NCBI GenBank assembly: GCA_016218905.1
Contig: JACRCS010000970.1
Span: 1 to 5,898 of the forward strand
Origin: Deltaproteobacteria bacterium
GTDB taxonomy: Bacteria > Desulfobacterota_C > Deferrisomatia > Deferrisomatales > JACRMM01
Reading direction: 5' to 3'
Length of the DNA: 5,898 nucleotides
A program made the translations under genes and the position numbers. A model generated the notes under the pieces. That model was not told the DNA's origin. It worked only from the letters and a program-made list of their open reading frames with translations, and did not search any database. Of this stretch, positions 1 to 5,898 are shown piece by piece. Within the stretch, counting starts at the first letter, position 1; every line of letters begins with the position of its first letter.

Positions 1-57
1 CAGGACCTCGCGGTGAGGATCGAAGAGATCGGCGAGAGTCGGATCGGGCTGGCGTAG
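1..57 (+). CDS. Possible 3' tail of an off-window gene (uncertain)
   Basis: The frame starting at base 1 is open for 18 codons and ends with TAG at 55-57 (reads QDLAVRIEEIGESRIGLA). By hand count 16 of the 18 sense codons end in G or C, which matches coding sequence in this window. The gene would run convergently towards the RES toxin and stop 34 bases short of the toxin's stop codon, with a hairpin over its own stop. The fragment is too short to assign to a family. The opposite strand is also open to the window edge here, in the frame reading LRQPDPTLADLFDPHREVL, but it has no ATG, GTG or TTG start nearby, so the plus reading is preferred, weakly. Confidence 0.25.
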   Translation, partial: QDLAVRIEEIGESRIGLA

Positions 58-70
58 ACGTCCAGCCCGA
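44..70. terminator. Perfect 9-bp hairpin between converging genes
   Basis: TCGGGCTGG at 44-52 is exactly complementary to CCAGCCCGA at 62-70, with a 9-base loop (53-61). In the direction of the toxin-antitoxin operon the hairpin begins 21 bases after the RES stop codon. On the plus strand it covers the TAG stop of the putative tail gene. It is well placed to act as a terminator or RNA end-stabiliser in both directions. No run of T follows on either strand, so it is not a canonical intrinsic terminator. Confidence 0.45.
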
Positions 71-91
71 ACGGCGGTCAGGAAACGCGCC

Positions 92-574
92 TCAGTGGAG
101 AGGGGCGCCGGTCTTCCAGAGCCGGGGATCGAAGGTAAACGATTCGGCGGGGTCGATTCGGATGCTCGCCATGTCAGGGTGGGACGGGCTCAGGAGGTAG
201 TTCCTCTCGCGAGGCACGATCGCAGAGGGGATGCTGAGAACGCACGTCCCGCCGCTTCGGGCCCAGGCGTCCCCGAGATCCCGAAGTGCCTCGGGTCCCG
301 GATAGACGTTCCAACCAGGCGGAAGAGTCGCCGCCTCCATCGTCTTGATGGGCACACCGTCCGGGACGACCGCTCTCAGGAGCGCGAACTCCGCCGGCGC
401 GTCCTCTGGATCGAGTCCCACGAGCACCTCAAGGATGGCCAGCGACTGACTTGCAGCGGTATAGATCACCGCGGTCCCCGGGTGGTTCCAGCGTCCGCCG
501 TACCTCCGGGTCCCTTCCCCGGAGAACGCCGTCGCCGCGTGGCGCTTCCGAACGATCCTCCAGACCTCGATCAT
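92..574 (-). CDS. RES-domain toxin of a type II toxin-antitoxin pair
   Basis: This 160-residue protein is essentially a single RES domain. Visible family features are the N-terminal WRI (5-7), the Gly/Arg-rich block GEGTRRYGGRWN (19-30), the tyrosine in VIYTA (Y38), the glutamate in LAILEVL (E49), a serine near 117, and the C-terminal NYLLSPSHPD (125-134). RES toxins characterised elsewhere act on NAD: MbcT and the Pseudomonas putida toxin destroy NAD+, while ParT ADP-ribosylates phosphoribosyl pyrophosphate synthetase. Conserved Arg, Tyr, Glu and Ser form the active site, and candidates for all are present, so the toxin looks intact. The ATG at 572-574 overlaps the antitoxin stop as ATGA. 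No good ribosome site precedes it, so translation is probably coupled to the antitoxin. Which of the two reactions it catalyses cannot be told from sequence. Confidence 0.93.
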   Translation of the reverse strand: MIEVWRIVRKRHAATAFSGEGTRRYGGRWNHPGTAVIYTAASQSLAILEVLVGLDPEDAPAEFALLRAVVPDGVPIKTMEAATLPPGWNVYPGPEALRDLGDAWARSGGTCVLSIPSAIVPRERNYLLSPSHPDMASIRIDPAESFTFDPRLWKTGAPLH

Positions 575-1002
575 GAAAAGAGGCCGTGGTCGATCCTGTG
601 GAGGAGTTCCTCGACCTGGTGCGCTCCGATGTCGGTGGAGAGCAGCTTCAGGGGGATCTCTCCCCCGAGCGCTCGGTTGGGCTTATGGAGCCAGCGACGA
701 GCCTTCTCGACGTCTTCCAACACCTCCAGGGCCAGTGCTGCCACGCGGGCGAGTCGGAAGAGGCGGTCTGACTCGGGCGCTTGGAGCCGATGCTCCTTCT
801 TGCGCCGGATGAGCGTGCGGTCGGTGACGGCGAGGACGGAGAGCACCTCGCCACGGGTGAGGGCGAGTGTCTCGCGAACGCTTTCGACCGTTGCGAAAGG
901 CAGGCCCTCCTCCAGAAGACCTCGCAACGTATCCAGCGTGGGAGGGGGAACGCCGAGCGTCTCTTGGCCCCCGAGGAGTTCGTAGATGCTCTGCGTGCTC
1001 AC
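571..1002 (-). CDS. Xre/MbcA/ParS-family antitoxin
   Basis: This 143-residue cytoplasmic protein is the partner and repressor of the RES toxin encoded immediately after it. The first 35 residues are variable. Residues about 36-70 (FATVESVRETL to LIRRKK) look like the Xre-type helix-turn-helix region. Residues about 78-137 match the MbcA/ParS/Xre toxin-binding (DUF2384) domain: SDRLFRLARV, then VEKARRWLHKPNRALGG, then a run ending in EELLHRIDHG. The C-terminus, GLFS, fits the family pattern in which the antitoxin tail enters the toxin's active site. The start is GTG at 1002, chosen because GGAGG lies 6 bases upstream; the ATG-containing sequence further up precedes that ribosome site. Expression is probably autoregulated through the dyad at 1015-1048. 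Antitoxin-first order and the 4-bp overlap are usual for the class. Confidence 0.93.
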   Translation of the reverse strand: MSTQSIYELLGGQETLGVPPPTLDTLRGLLEEGLPFATVESVRETLALTRGEVLSVLAVTDRTLIRRKKEHRLQAPESDRLFRLARVAALALEVLEDVEKARRWLHKPNRALGGEIPLKLLSTDIGAHQVEELLHRIDHGLFS

Positions 1003-1008
1003 GTCTCA

Positions 1009-1013
1009 CCTCC
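1009..1013 (-). promoter_or_regulatory. Ribosome binding site of the antitoxin
   Basis: On the minus strand GGAGG is followed by 6 bases and then the GTG start at 1002. This is the strongest ribosome site of the module and fixes the GTG as the start. From the predicted transcription start near 1021 the 5' leader would be only about 20 bases. Confidence 0.8.
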
Positions 1014-1014
1014 A

Positions 1015-1048
1015 TGCATTTTGGCTTATTGTAATGTGCCATTATGCA
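1015..1048 (-). promoter_or_regulatory. Dyad operator over the toxin-antitoxin promoter
   Basis: Bases 1015-1031 and 1032-1048 form two abutting 17-base inverted half-sites. The reverse complement of the left arm agrees with the right arm at 12 of 17 positions, including an exact ATGCA at the outer ends and an exact GCCA in the middle. The dyad axis, between 1031 and 1032, falls inside the -10 box (1028-1033). The right half also contains a perfect smaller palindrome, TAATGtgcCATTA (1032-1044). A repressor dimer bound here would block RNA polymerase. Known Xre-RES and MbcA systems autorepress through inverted repeats at their promoter; that this antitoxin binds here is inference. Confidence 0.65.
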
Positions 1049-1056
1049 AGGGTCAA
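1028..1056 (-). promoter_or_regulatory. Sigma70-type promoter of the toxin-antitoxin operon
   Basis: Read on the minus strand, TTGACC (plus bases 1051-1056) is followed by exactly 17 bases and TACAAT (plus bases 1028-1033). Each hexamer has 5 of 6 consensus positions and the spacing is optimal. This is a strikingly AT-rich island in an otherwise GC-rich neighbourhood. Transcription would start around 1021, just ahead of the antitoxin ribosome site. Confidence 0.8.
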
Positions 1057-1154
1057 CGACCGGCACGCACGTGCGGGACGCTGAACGATCCCGCTTCCCC
1101 CCAGTGTCCCGTTCGGGAAGTTCCTGCCTGCTATTCAGCCCCTGCGTCTGGTCG

Positions 1155-1176
1155 AAGGGCGCCGATTCCCGCCCTT
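1155..1176 (-). terminator. Hairpin downstream of the SmbP-like gene
   Basis: AAGGGCG (1155-1161) and CGCCCTT (1170-1176) form a perfect 7-bp stem with an 8-base loop. It begins 32 bases past the stop codon of the SmbP-like gene and lies upstream of the toxin-antitoxin promoter, so it could separate the two transcription units. It lacks a T run on the minus strand; on the plus strand it is followed by pyrimidine-rich sequence, not a clean T tract. Confidence 0.35.
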
Positions 1177-1208
1177 GGCTCTCTTCCTCGGACCAACCGC
1201 ACGGGCCA

Positions 1209-1574
1209 CTAGCCCACCGCCTCCAGGGCCCTCTCGGCCTCTCTGGCGTGCTCGGTCCCGGAGGAGGTGTCGCCTGCGCCCGCCGCGTCCACCGCTTCCG
1301 CCAAGTGCTTCGCGGCCTCGGTCATCTGCGGGTCCGCGGCGGCCCACGTCGTGATTTGGAGCGCCTGCCAGGCGTGCGCGGCGAACCCCGCCACCCGGCC
1401 GGCCTCGCCCTCGGCGATGGCCTCGCGGACTTGGACCAGGGCATCTCTCGCGAGCTCGTCCGTGGTCGGGGACGGCAGAGGACGGCCGAGTCCCAGTCCG
1501 GCCAGAGCCGGTGTACCCGTGAGCTCGAGCCCGACCAACAACGCCAGCCCCATCGTGAGAAGTCTCGTCTTCAT
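1209..1574 (-). CDS. Small exported helical protein, SmbP-like, histidine-poor
   Basis: This 121-residue protein has a clear Sec signal peptide: MKTR, a hydrophobic core (5-18), and TPALA with likely cleavage after residue 25. It is therefore periplasmic or secreted. The mature part is an Ala/Glu-rich, mostly helical chain built of two similar halves (about 45-72 and 87-114) offset by 42 residues: A45/A87, E51/E93, A52/A94, G59/G101, H67/H109 and A71/A113 coincide. The spacing of helices, the G in each turn and the HA motifs resemble the small metal-binding protein SmbP of nitrifiers, which is also a short exported helical protein. SmbP owes its metal binding to many histidines; this protein has only three (67, 90, 109), so metal binding is doubtful. 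The start is ATG at 1574 because GGGAGGT lies 6 bases upstream. A longer GTG start at 1604 would spoil the signal peptide. It appears to be transcribed alone. Confidence 0.75.
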   Translation of the reverse strand: MKTRLLTMGLALLVGLELTGTPALAGLGLGRPLPSPTTDELARDALVQVREAIAEGEAGRVAGFAAHAWQALQITTWAAADPQMTEAAKHLAEAVDAAGAGDTSSGTEHAREAERALEAVG

Positions 1575-1580
1575 CGTCCC

Positions 1581-1587
1581 ACCTCCC
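1581..1587 (-). promoter_or_regulatory. Ribosome binding site of the SmbP-like gene
   Basis: GGGAGGT on the minus strand stands 6 bases before the ATG at 1574. It selects that ATG over the in-frame GTG 30 bases further upstream. Confidence 0.75.
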
Positions 1588-1953
1588 GGCCTCGCGGGGC
1601 GCACCCGAAGAAGGCCGCAGCGCGAAGACCGCTACGCGTTCACGGTAGGGTCTGCGGAAGCCGGGAGCAAGATCGCCGAGCTGGCCTGGGCGCTGCGGCC
1701 AGGGGTCGCCAAGCGGGACGAGGTCGTGCTTTCACGTGCTGGCGAGCTCCTCCGGCCCCTCTTGAGCCCTCCCTCCGTCCGCAGGGATGGCGCAGCGTAG
1801 ACAGGAGCCGAACAGCAGTGGTAGTACCTTCGGGAAGGTCTGACGCCCTCGAGTAGATCGGGGCCTCAGCCCCTAGAACCCTCAGTGATCCCCCGGAGAA
1901 GAGCATAACCTCCGCAACGCTCTTGCGCACCAACGTCCCTGACGCCCCCTCTC
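1588..1953. other. Intergenic stretch without a convincing gene
   Basis: This is the stretch between the SDR stop and the ribosome site of the SmbP-like gene. It contains two small perfect hairpins: ACCTT-CGGG-AAGGT at 1826-1839 and GGGGC-CTCA-GCCCC at 1860-1873. They lie 80-130 bases downstream of the SDR stop and could end its transcript, but neither has a T tract. The word CTGACGCCC occurs at 1840 and again at 1939 as a direct repeat, probably by chance. A promoter for the SmbP-like gene must lie here, but no good -35/-10 pair was found; TTGCTC, 17 bases, TACCGT around 1645-1673 matches only 3 of 6 in each box. A plus-strand frame through about 1605-1800 reads like protein but has no start of its own. 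Confidence 0.6.
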
Positions 1954-2706
1954 CTATTTGGCCGTGTAGCCGCCATCGACGAGGTAGAGTTGACCGGTGA
2001 CAAACTTGGCGTCTTCTGACGCCAAGAACGCCACCAAGCCAGCCACGTCGTCCGGCTCACCACAACGTCCGAGTGCATGGGCGGAGTCCAGTTCGGACCA
2101 TGCTTCATCAGGTAATCTGGCCGTAAGCGCAGTTCTCACGAAGCTCGGACCAACGGCGTTGATTCTGACCCCCTGCACGCCGTACTCCAGAGCTCCTGCC
2201 TTGGTCAAGCCTACTACGCCGTGCTTGGCAGCCACGTACGCGCAGATGGTTGGCATCGCTATCGTCGCCATAATCGAAGCCATATTGATGATGGCTCCCC
2301 CTCCGGCGGCGATGATGTGGGGAATCTCGGCACGCATAGAGTAGAAGACGCCAGATAGATTGGTTTCGATGAGGCGACGCCAGTCCTCGGTCGGGTAATC
2401 TCCAATCGGCGCGTGGTCGGTGCTGATCCCGGCATTGTTCACTGCGATATCCAAGCGCCCGAACGTCTGGACCACCGCCGCCACACTCGCCTCCACCTCT
2501 TTAGGGTCACAGACGTTTGCCCGAATGAAGGTAGCCCTGCCCTCTCCAGCGCCGATCCTTTCCGCCAGGCGGCTCCCTCTTTCGAGATCGATGTCCAGGA
2601 CTCCAACGGAAGCCCCTTCGCCTGCCAGACGGCGGCATATGGCCTCACCGAATCCCGCTGCGCCCCCTGTCACCAGGGCAACTTTTCCTTCGAAGCGTCG
2701 ATTCAT
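1954..2706 (-). CDS. Short-chain dehydrogenase/reductase (classical SDR)
   Basis: This 250-residue protein has the full length of a classical cytoplasmic SDR, an NAD(P)-dependent alcohol/ketone oxidoreductase. All landmarks are present: the nucleotide-binding TGGAAGFG (13-20), NNAG (90-93), the structural and catalytic Asn in TNLSG (N116), and the triad S144, Y157 and K161 (YxxxK). The C-terminal LVDGGY (242-247) is also typical. An aspartate at the end of the second strand (VLDID, D38) favours NAD(H) over NADP(H). Substrate cannot be read from sequence; FabG-like or hydroxysteroid/hydroxyacyl dehydrogenase roles are all possible. It follows the transporter gene after 47 untranslated bases with only a weak ribosome site (AGAG), so it may share the transcript. 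By hand count 37 of its first 62 codons (60%) end in G or C, against 48 of 62 (77%) in the transporter, suggesting different ancestry. Confidence 0.93.
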   Translation of the reverse strand: MNRRFEGKVALVTGGAAGFGEAICRRLAGEGASVGVLDIDLERGSRLAERIGAGEGRATFIRANVCDPKEVEASVAAVVQTFGRLDIAVNNAGISTDHAPIGDYPTEDWRRLIETNLSGVFYSMRAEIPHIIAAGGGAIINMASIMATIAMPTICAYVAAKHGVVGLTKAGALEYGVQGVRINAVGPSFVRTALTARLPDEAWSELDSAHALGRCGEPDDVAGLVAFLASEDAKFVTGQLYLVDGGYTAK

Positions 2707-2755
2707 GGGATTCTCTTGAACCTCAGTTTCAGGGTTAGTAGGACCGTCGCCGCTG

Positions 2756-5191
2756 CTACTCCGAACAGGCCTTTGCCGAGGCGTTCAGGACCGGAATCTT
2801 GGCCCCGGCACCCGGCGCGAGGAGAAAATGCGCCAGCGCCGGCAGCAGGACGAGCGCGCCTACCATGTTCCAGATGAACATGAAGGCGAGGAGAACCCCC
2901 ATGTCGGCCTGGAACTTGATCGGCGAGAAGCACCAGGTGGCCACGGAGATCCCCAAGGTGATCCCCGTCAGGACGACGACCTTGCCCGTGAAGACCAACG
3001 CCTTGTAGTAGGCTTCCGCCAACCCCATGCCTGCCCGTAGCCACGCGAGCGTCACGGAGAGCACATACAGGGCATAGTCGACCCCGATGCCGACGCCTAG
3101 CGCGATCACCGGCAGCGTCGCGACCTTCACGCCGATGCCCATCCACACCATGAGGGCCTCGCAAAGGGCCGACGTGAGCATCAAAGGGACCACCGCGCAG
3201 ATCACCCCTCGCCACGACCTGAACGTGATGAGCGCCATGAGGATGACGGCTGCGTAGACCAGGAGAAGCATCTGTCGGTTAGCTCTCTCGACCACGATGT
3301 TTGTAGCCGCTTCGATCCCGGAGTTTCCGGCTGCTTGCAGAAACCTCACTTCTTTCGTGTCGTTCTCGGCTCCGAAACGTTCGATGGTTTGGACGACCTG
3401 ATCCAGGGTGTCCGCCTTGTGGTCTTTGAGGTAAACGTAGACGGTCAGGAGATCGCCGCTCTGATTGAAGAGCTCGCGGGGCGCACGCGTCATGATCCCG
3501 TTGATCAGTCCCTGGGTGCGGGGGATCTCGTACCACTTGAGATTCCCTTCGTTCATGCCGGCCGCCATCTGCTTCGCGAGCAACGCGAGAGAGTTCGTCG
3601 ACTCCACGCCAGGTAGCTGCTGAAGCTGCCACTCTAGGGCGTCTGCCTTGACCAACGTCGGGTAGTCGCCGCAGCGGTACTGGGGGGTCTTCACCATCGC
3701 GACGTACACGTCGCTGCTGGCAGCGTAGTTCGCGGTCACGAATGCATTGTCCCGGTTGTAGCGCGAATCCGGCCGCAGTTCAGGCGCACCGGGATCGAGA
3801 TCTCCGATCTTCAACCCTCGGCTGACGGAGAACGCCACGGTGCCGAGCGCCGCTGCGCAGATGAGCGCCGCAGTTGCATACTTGCGCCCGGCGAAGAGGT
3901 CCAGAAAGCCCCAGAGAGGGTGCCTTCGGTGGTGCGCGCCGTGGGCCTCCCTCGACTCCGCCCGGAGGCTCCGTTCGGCCGCCCGGGTGCTCACTCCGGT
4001 GAACGAGAGAAGAATGGGCAGGAGCACGAGGCTCGTGAAGATGAGGACCGCCACGCCGATGCTCGCGGCGATCGCGAGATCCTTGATGACGGGGATATCG
4101 ATGACCGTGAGCACCGCGAAGCCGACGGCGTCGGCGAGCAGCGCGGTGAGCCCGGCAAGGAAGAGTCGGCGGAAGGTGTAACGCGCCGCCACGAGCCTGT
4201 GCGTGCCCCTCCCGATGTCCTGCATGATGCCGTTCATCTTCTGTGCGCCGTGGCTGAGCCCGATCGCGAAGACAAGGAAGGGCACGAGGATCGAGTAGGG
4301 GTCCAGCTCGTAGCCGAGGGTCGGAAGCAGCCCCAGGAGCCACACGACTGCAACGAGCGCGCACCCGACGACGATGAGCGTGCTCCGGAGGCAGCGCGTG
4401 TACCAGAAGAGCACGGCGGTACTGAATGCGACGGCGATCGCGAAGAAGATGAGCACCTGGCGCAGGCCCTCGATGAGGTCGCCTACCACCTTGGCGAACC
4501 CCGTGATATGAATCCCGATCGCGTCGGACTCGTACTTCCGGCGCAGCTCCTCGAGGCCTATCGAAAGCTGCTGATAATTGAGGCGCTCTCCCGTATCGGG
4601 GTTGCGATCGAGGAGCGGAACGAAGACGATGCTCGACCGGTAGTTTGCCGAAACGAGCTGCCCGATCTCGCCGGAGCGCTGGACGTTGGCGCGCACTCTT
4701 TCGAGGCTCGCCGGCGAGCCGTCGTAGTCGTCCGGAATGACCGGTCCGCCGTCCAGCCCGTCTTCGGTCGCCGCGACCCATCGCGTCGCCGGCGTCCAGA
4801 GCGACTTCATGAAGGGCCGTTCGACGCCGGGCATGAGGAAGACGTCGTCGTTGATCTTCCGCAGCGTCTCGAGGTACTCCCGGTCCAAGACGCTCCCCTT
4901 CTTCGCCTCCACGGCGATACGGACAGCGTTGCCCAACCCGGCCAGCTCGGCCTTGTGCGCGAGGTAGTTCGCGATGTAGGGGTGGTTGGCCGGGATCATC
5001 TTCTCGAAGCTCGCGCCCAGGCGTAGCCGAGTGGCCTGGAAGCCGAGGACGAGGGTCACCATCAGGCATAGCACAGCCACCACCGCTCGGTGGTTGAACA
5101 TCACCCGCTCGGCGAGCACGCCCGAGTGTCGGTCGAATTCCTTGAGATCCCGAATGACGGGATGTTCTGCTAATACGTTCGCGTGGCTCAC
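2756..5191 (-). CDS. MMPL/RND-superfamily transporter (COG1033 type)
   Basis: This 811-residue inner-membrane protein has the duplicated RND layout: TM1 at about 36-54, a large extracytoplasmic domain (55-240), TM2-6 (245-397), a charged cytoplasmic linker with a histidine-rich patch (417-424), TM7 (438-456), a second extracytoplasmic domain (457-638) and TM8-12 (640-792). Family hallmarks include [12 protein letters not shown] (62-73) after TM1 and [11 protein letters not shown] (699-709) in TM10, whose Asp705 is the expected proton-relay residue. The matching place in TM4 reads AIGLSHGAQ (309-317), with Ser-His instead of Asp-Tyr. Such transporters use the proton gradient to move hydrophobic molecules or lipids; the substrate here is unknown. 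The start is GTG at 5191, overlapping the propeller gene's stop as GTGA, with GGGGAG upstream at good spacing. The gene looks intact. Confidence 0.93.
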   Translation of the reverse strand: MSHANVLAEHPVIRDLKEFDRHSGVLAERVMFNHRAVVAVLCLMVTLVLGFQATRLRLGASFEKMIPANHPYIANYLAHKAELAGLGNAVRIAVEAKKGSVLDREYLETLRKINDDVFLMPGVERPFMKSLWTPATRWVAATEDGLDGGPVIPDDYDGSPASLERVRANVQRSGEIGQLVSANYRSSIVFVPLLDRNPDTGERLNYQQLSIGLEELRRKYESDAIGIHITGFAKVVGDLIEGLRQVLIFFAIAVAFSTAVLFWYTRCLRSTLIVVGCALVAVVWLLGLLPTLGYELDPYSILVPFLVFAIGLSHGAQKMNGIMQDIGRGTHRLVAARYTFRRLFLAGLTALLADAVGFAVLTVIDIPVIKDLAIAASIGVAVLIFTSLVLLPILLSFTGVSTRAAERSLRAESREAHGAHHRRHPLWGFLDLFAGRKYATAALICAAALGTVAFSVSRGLKIGDLDPGAPELRPDSRYNRDNAFVTANYAASSDVYVAMVKTPQYRCGDYPTLVKADALEWQLQQLPGVESTNSLALLAKQMAAGMNEGNLKWYEIPRTQGLINGIMTRAPRELFNQSGDLLTVYVYLKDHKADTLDQVVQTIERFGAENDTKEVRFLQAAGNSGIEAATNIVVERANRQMLLLVYAAVILMALITFRSWRGVICAVVPLMLTSALCEALMVWMGIGVKVATLPVIALGVGIGVDYALYVLSVTLAWLRAGMGLAEAYYKALVFTGKVVVLTGITLGISVATWCFSPIKFQADMGVLLAFMFIWNMVGALVLLPALAHFLLAPGAGAKIPVLNASAKACSE

Positions 5192-5898
5192 GGCTTGCTC
5201 TCCCCGCGGTTCGAGTTCCCTGTCACGACCAGCCGGTTTACGCCCGCGACGCCGCTCGCCACGACATTTCCGTCAGAAGCCTGAACGACGCCGGTGAAGG
5301 GCAACGGCTGCGGCACGGGTATGGGCCGGAACGTTCGTCCGCCGTCGTCGCTCCGCACCAGCCGTCCCGCCTCGTCGACCAGAACCAGGGAGCCGTCGCC
5401 GAGGCGAGTGCCCCCCGTGACGCTGGCGGGCACGCCCGTCTCGATCTTCGTCCACGTGGATCCCCCGTCCTCGGAGCGGTAGACGTTCCCGCGCAGACCA
5501 AATACGAACAGCTCTGCCTTTGCTCCGGAGAGGATGCCGAAGTAAGACCCGGTGTAAGGCGTGTTGACGGGGACGAAGCTCTTGCCTGCGTCCTCCGAGC
5601 GAAAGACCAGGCCCTGTTCACCGGCGACGTACCAGTCCCGGCCGACAGCCCCCATGGCATAGAGATGCCTGCTCTTCGGGTTATCCAGGAGGGGTTGCAA
5701 CGAACGCCAGGTCTCCCCACCGTCGGTCGTCCCGAAGATCAAGCCATAGGCGCCCAAGGCGAACCCGTTCTGCTCGTCCGGAAAGAAGACGCCCAGAAAC
5801 GGCTTGTCCGGCCCGTCGGAGACGAGCCGTTCGGCTTCCGCCAACCGGCGCTGCGCGGCGGCGTCGCCGGCGGCGGCCGCCTTGGCCGCCGCGAGCTC
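5188..5898 (-). CDS. Ycf48/BNR-repeat beta-propeller protein, 5' end off window
   Basis: The reading frame is open to the right edge, giving 236 visible residues; the true start and any signal peptide lie outside. A TTG at 5844 is inside the gene and should not be taken as its start. An Ala-rich helical stretch (visible 1-25) leads into DGPDKPFLGVFF, then a series of propeller blades marked by BNR/Asp-box motifs: TTDGGETW (57-64), SEDAGKSF (101-108), SEDGGSTW (142-149) and SDDGGRTF (183-190). Blade-edge GAYG, GEQG and GLRGNVYRS motifs also match the Ycf48-like (photosystem II stability factor-like) family. In non-photosynthetic bacteria such proteins are commonly encoded beside MMPL transporters, as here, and are thought to be exported. 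The 4-bp overlap with the transporter points to coupled translation and a shared job, perhaps as an extracytoplasmic assembly or substrate-handling partner (inference). Confidence 0.88.
   Translation of the reverse strand, partial: ELAAAKAAAAGDAAAQRRLAEAERLVSDGPDKPFLGVFFPDEQNGFALGAYGLIFGTTDGGETWRSLQPLLDNPKSRHLYAMGAVGRDWYVAGEQGLVFRSEDAGKSFVPVNTPYTGSYFGILSGAKAELFVFGLRGNVYRSEDGGSTWTKIETGVPASVTGGTRLGDGSLVLVDEAGRLVRSDDGGRTFRPIPVPQPLPFTGVVQASDGNVVASGVAGVNRLVVTGNSNRGESKP

Noticed and set aside
95..985. A 296-codon plus-strand frame opposite the toxin and antitoxin
   Set aside because: It is antisense to two well-supported genes, with Arg/Ser-rich low-complexity composition and no motif.
1044..1856. 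A 270-codon plus-strand frame spanning the SmbP-like gene
   Set aside because: It is Arg/Gly/Pro-rich, has no domain, overlaps the signal-peptide gene antisense, and begins inside the toxin-antitoxin promoter.
1640..1933. A 97-codon minus-strand frame in the intergenic region
   Set aside because: It starts with TTG, has no convincing ribosome site, and its second half is Arg/Pro/Ala-rich frame noise.
1840..1950. Direct repeat CTGACGCCC at 1840 and 1939 as an insertion-site duplication
   Set aside because: It is only 9 bases long, GC-rich, and there is no terminal inverted repeat or transposase between the copies. Chance is a sufficient explanation.
3920..5026. A 368-codon open frame on the plus strand opposite the transporter gene
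   Set aside because: It lies wholly antisense to a clear MMPL gene, is very rich in Arg, Glu and Asp, and matches no family by eye. Such frames arise routinely opposite GC-rich genes.
3780..5069. A 429-codon minus-strand frame inside the transporter gene
   Set aside because: It is an out-of-frame reading of the transporter, rich in Arg and Pro, with no membrane segments or recognisable domain.
5188..5844. The propeller gene as a complete 218-residue protein starting at 5844
   Set aside because: The codon there is TTG, the frame stays open to the window edge, no signal peptide follows, and propellers of this family are longer. The gene is partial.
1..5898. CRISPR array, tRNA/rRNA, insertion sequence or phage genes
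   Set aside because: No regularly spaced repeats, no cloverleaf-like sequence, and no transposase or integrase motifs were seen on either strand.

Overview
The window is a GC-rich piece of a bacterial chromosome or large contig. High G+C at third codon positions, GTG starts and strong GGAGG ribosome sites fit an environmental proteobacterium-like organism. Candidates include Desulfobacterota, Myxococcota, Binatota or a GC-rich gammaproteobacterium, but the sequence alone does not decide between them. Every confidently called gene is on the minus strand, so the genes read from right to left.

Right half (about 1954-5898): a likely operon. It opens with the 3' part of a Ycf48/BNR-type beta-propeller protein whose 5' end lies outside the window. 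This overlaps by 4 bp (GTGA) with an 811-residue MMPL/RND-superfamily membrane transporter, which is followed after 47 untranslated bases by a classical short-chain dehydrogenase/reductase (SDR). Ycf48-like propeller plus COG1033-type MMPL transporter is a recurring pair in proteobacteria. The inferred role is movement of a hydrophobic substrate across or within the envelope, with the propeller as extracytoplasmic partner. The SDR may modify a related alcohol or ketone, but its third-position G+C is visibly lower than the transporter's and it may be a later addition.

Middle (1209-1953): a 379-base stretch without a convincing gene, then a small exported helical protein of 121 residues. It consists of two repeats with a 42-residue offset and resembles the small metal-binding protein SmbP, but most of the histidines that define SmbP are absent.

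Left part (1-1070): a complete type II toxin-antitoxin module of the Xre/MbcA/ParS-RES class. The antitoxin is first and overlaps the RES toxin by 4 bp (ATGA). Upstream is a well-formed sigma70-type promoter (TTGACC, 17 bp, TACAAT) inside a 34-bp imperfect dyad centred on the -10 box, which is a textbook arrangement for autorepression. Downstream of the toxin a perfect 9-bp-stem hairpin lies at the left edge, over the stop codon of what may be the tail of a convergent plus-strand gene.

No RNA gene, CRISPR array, transposase, attachment site or origin was seen. No wholly new system is evident. The most informative items are the toxin-antitoxin operator, the histidine-poor SmbP-like protein and the propeller-transporter-dehydrogenase group.
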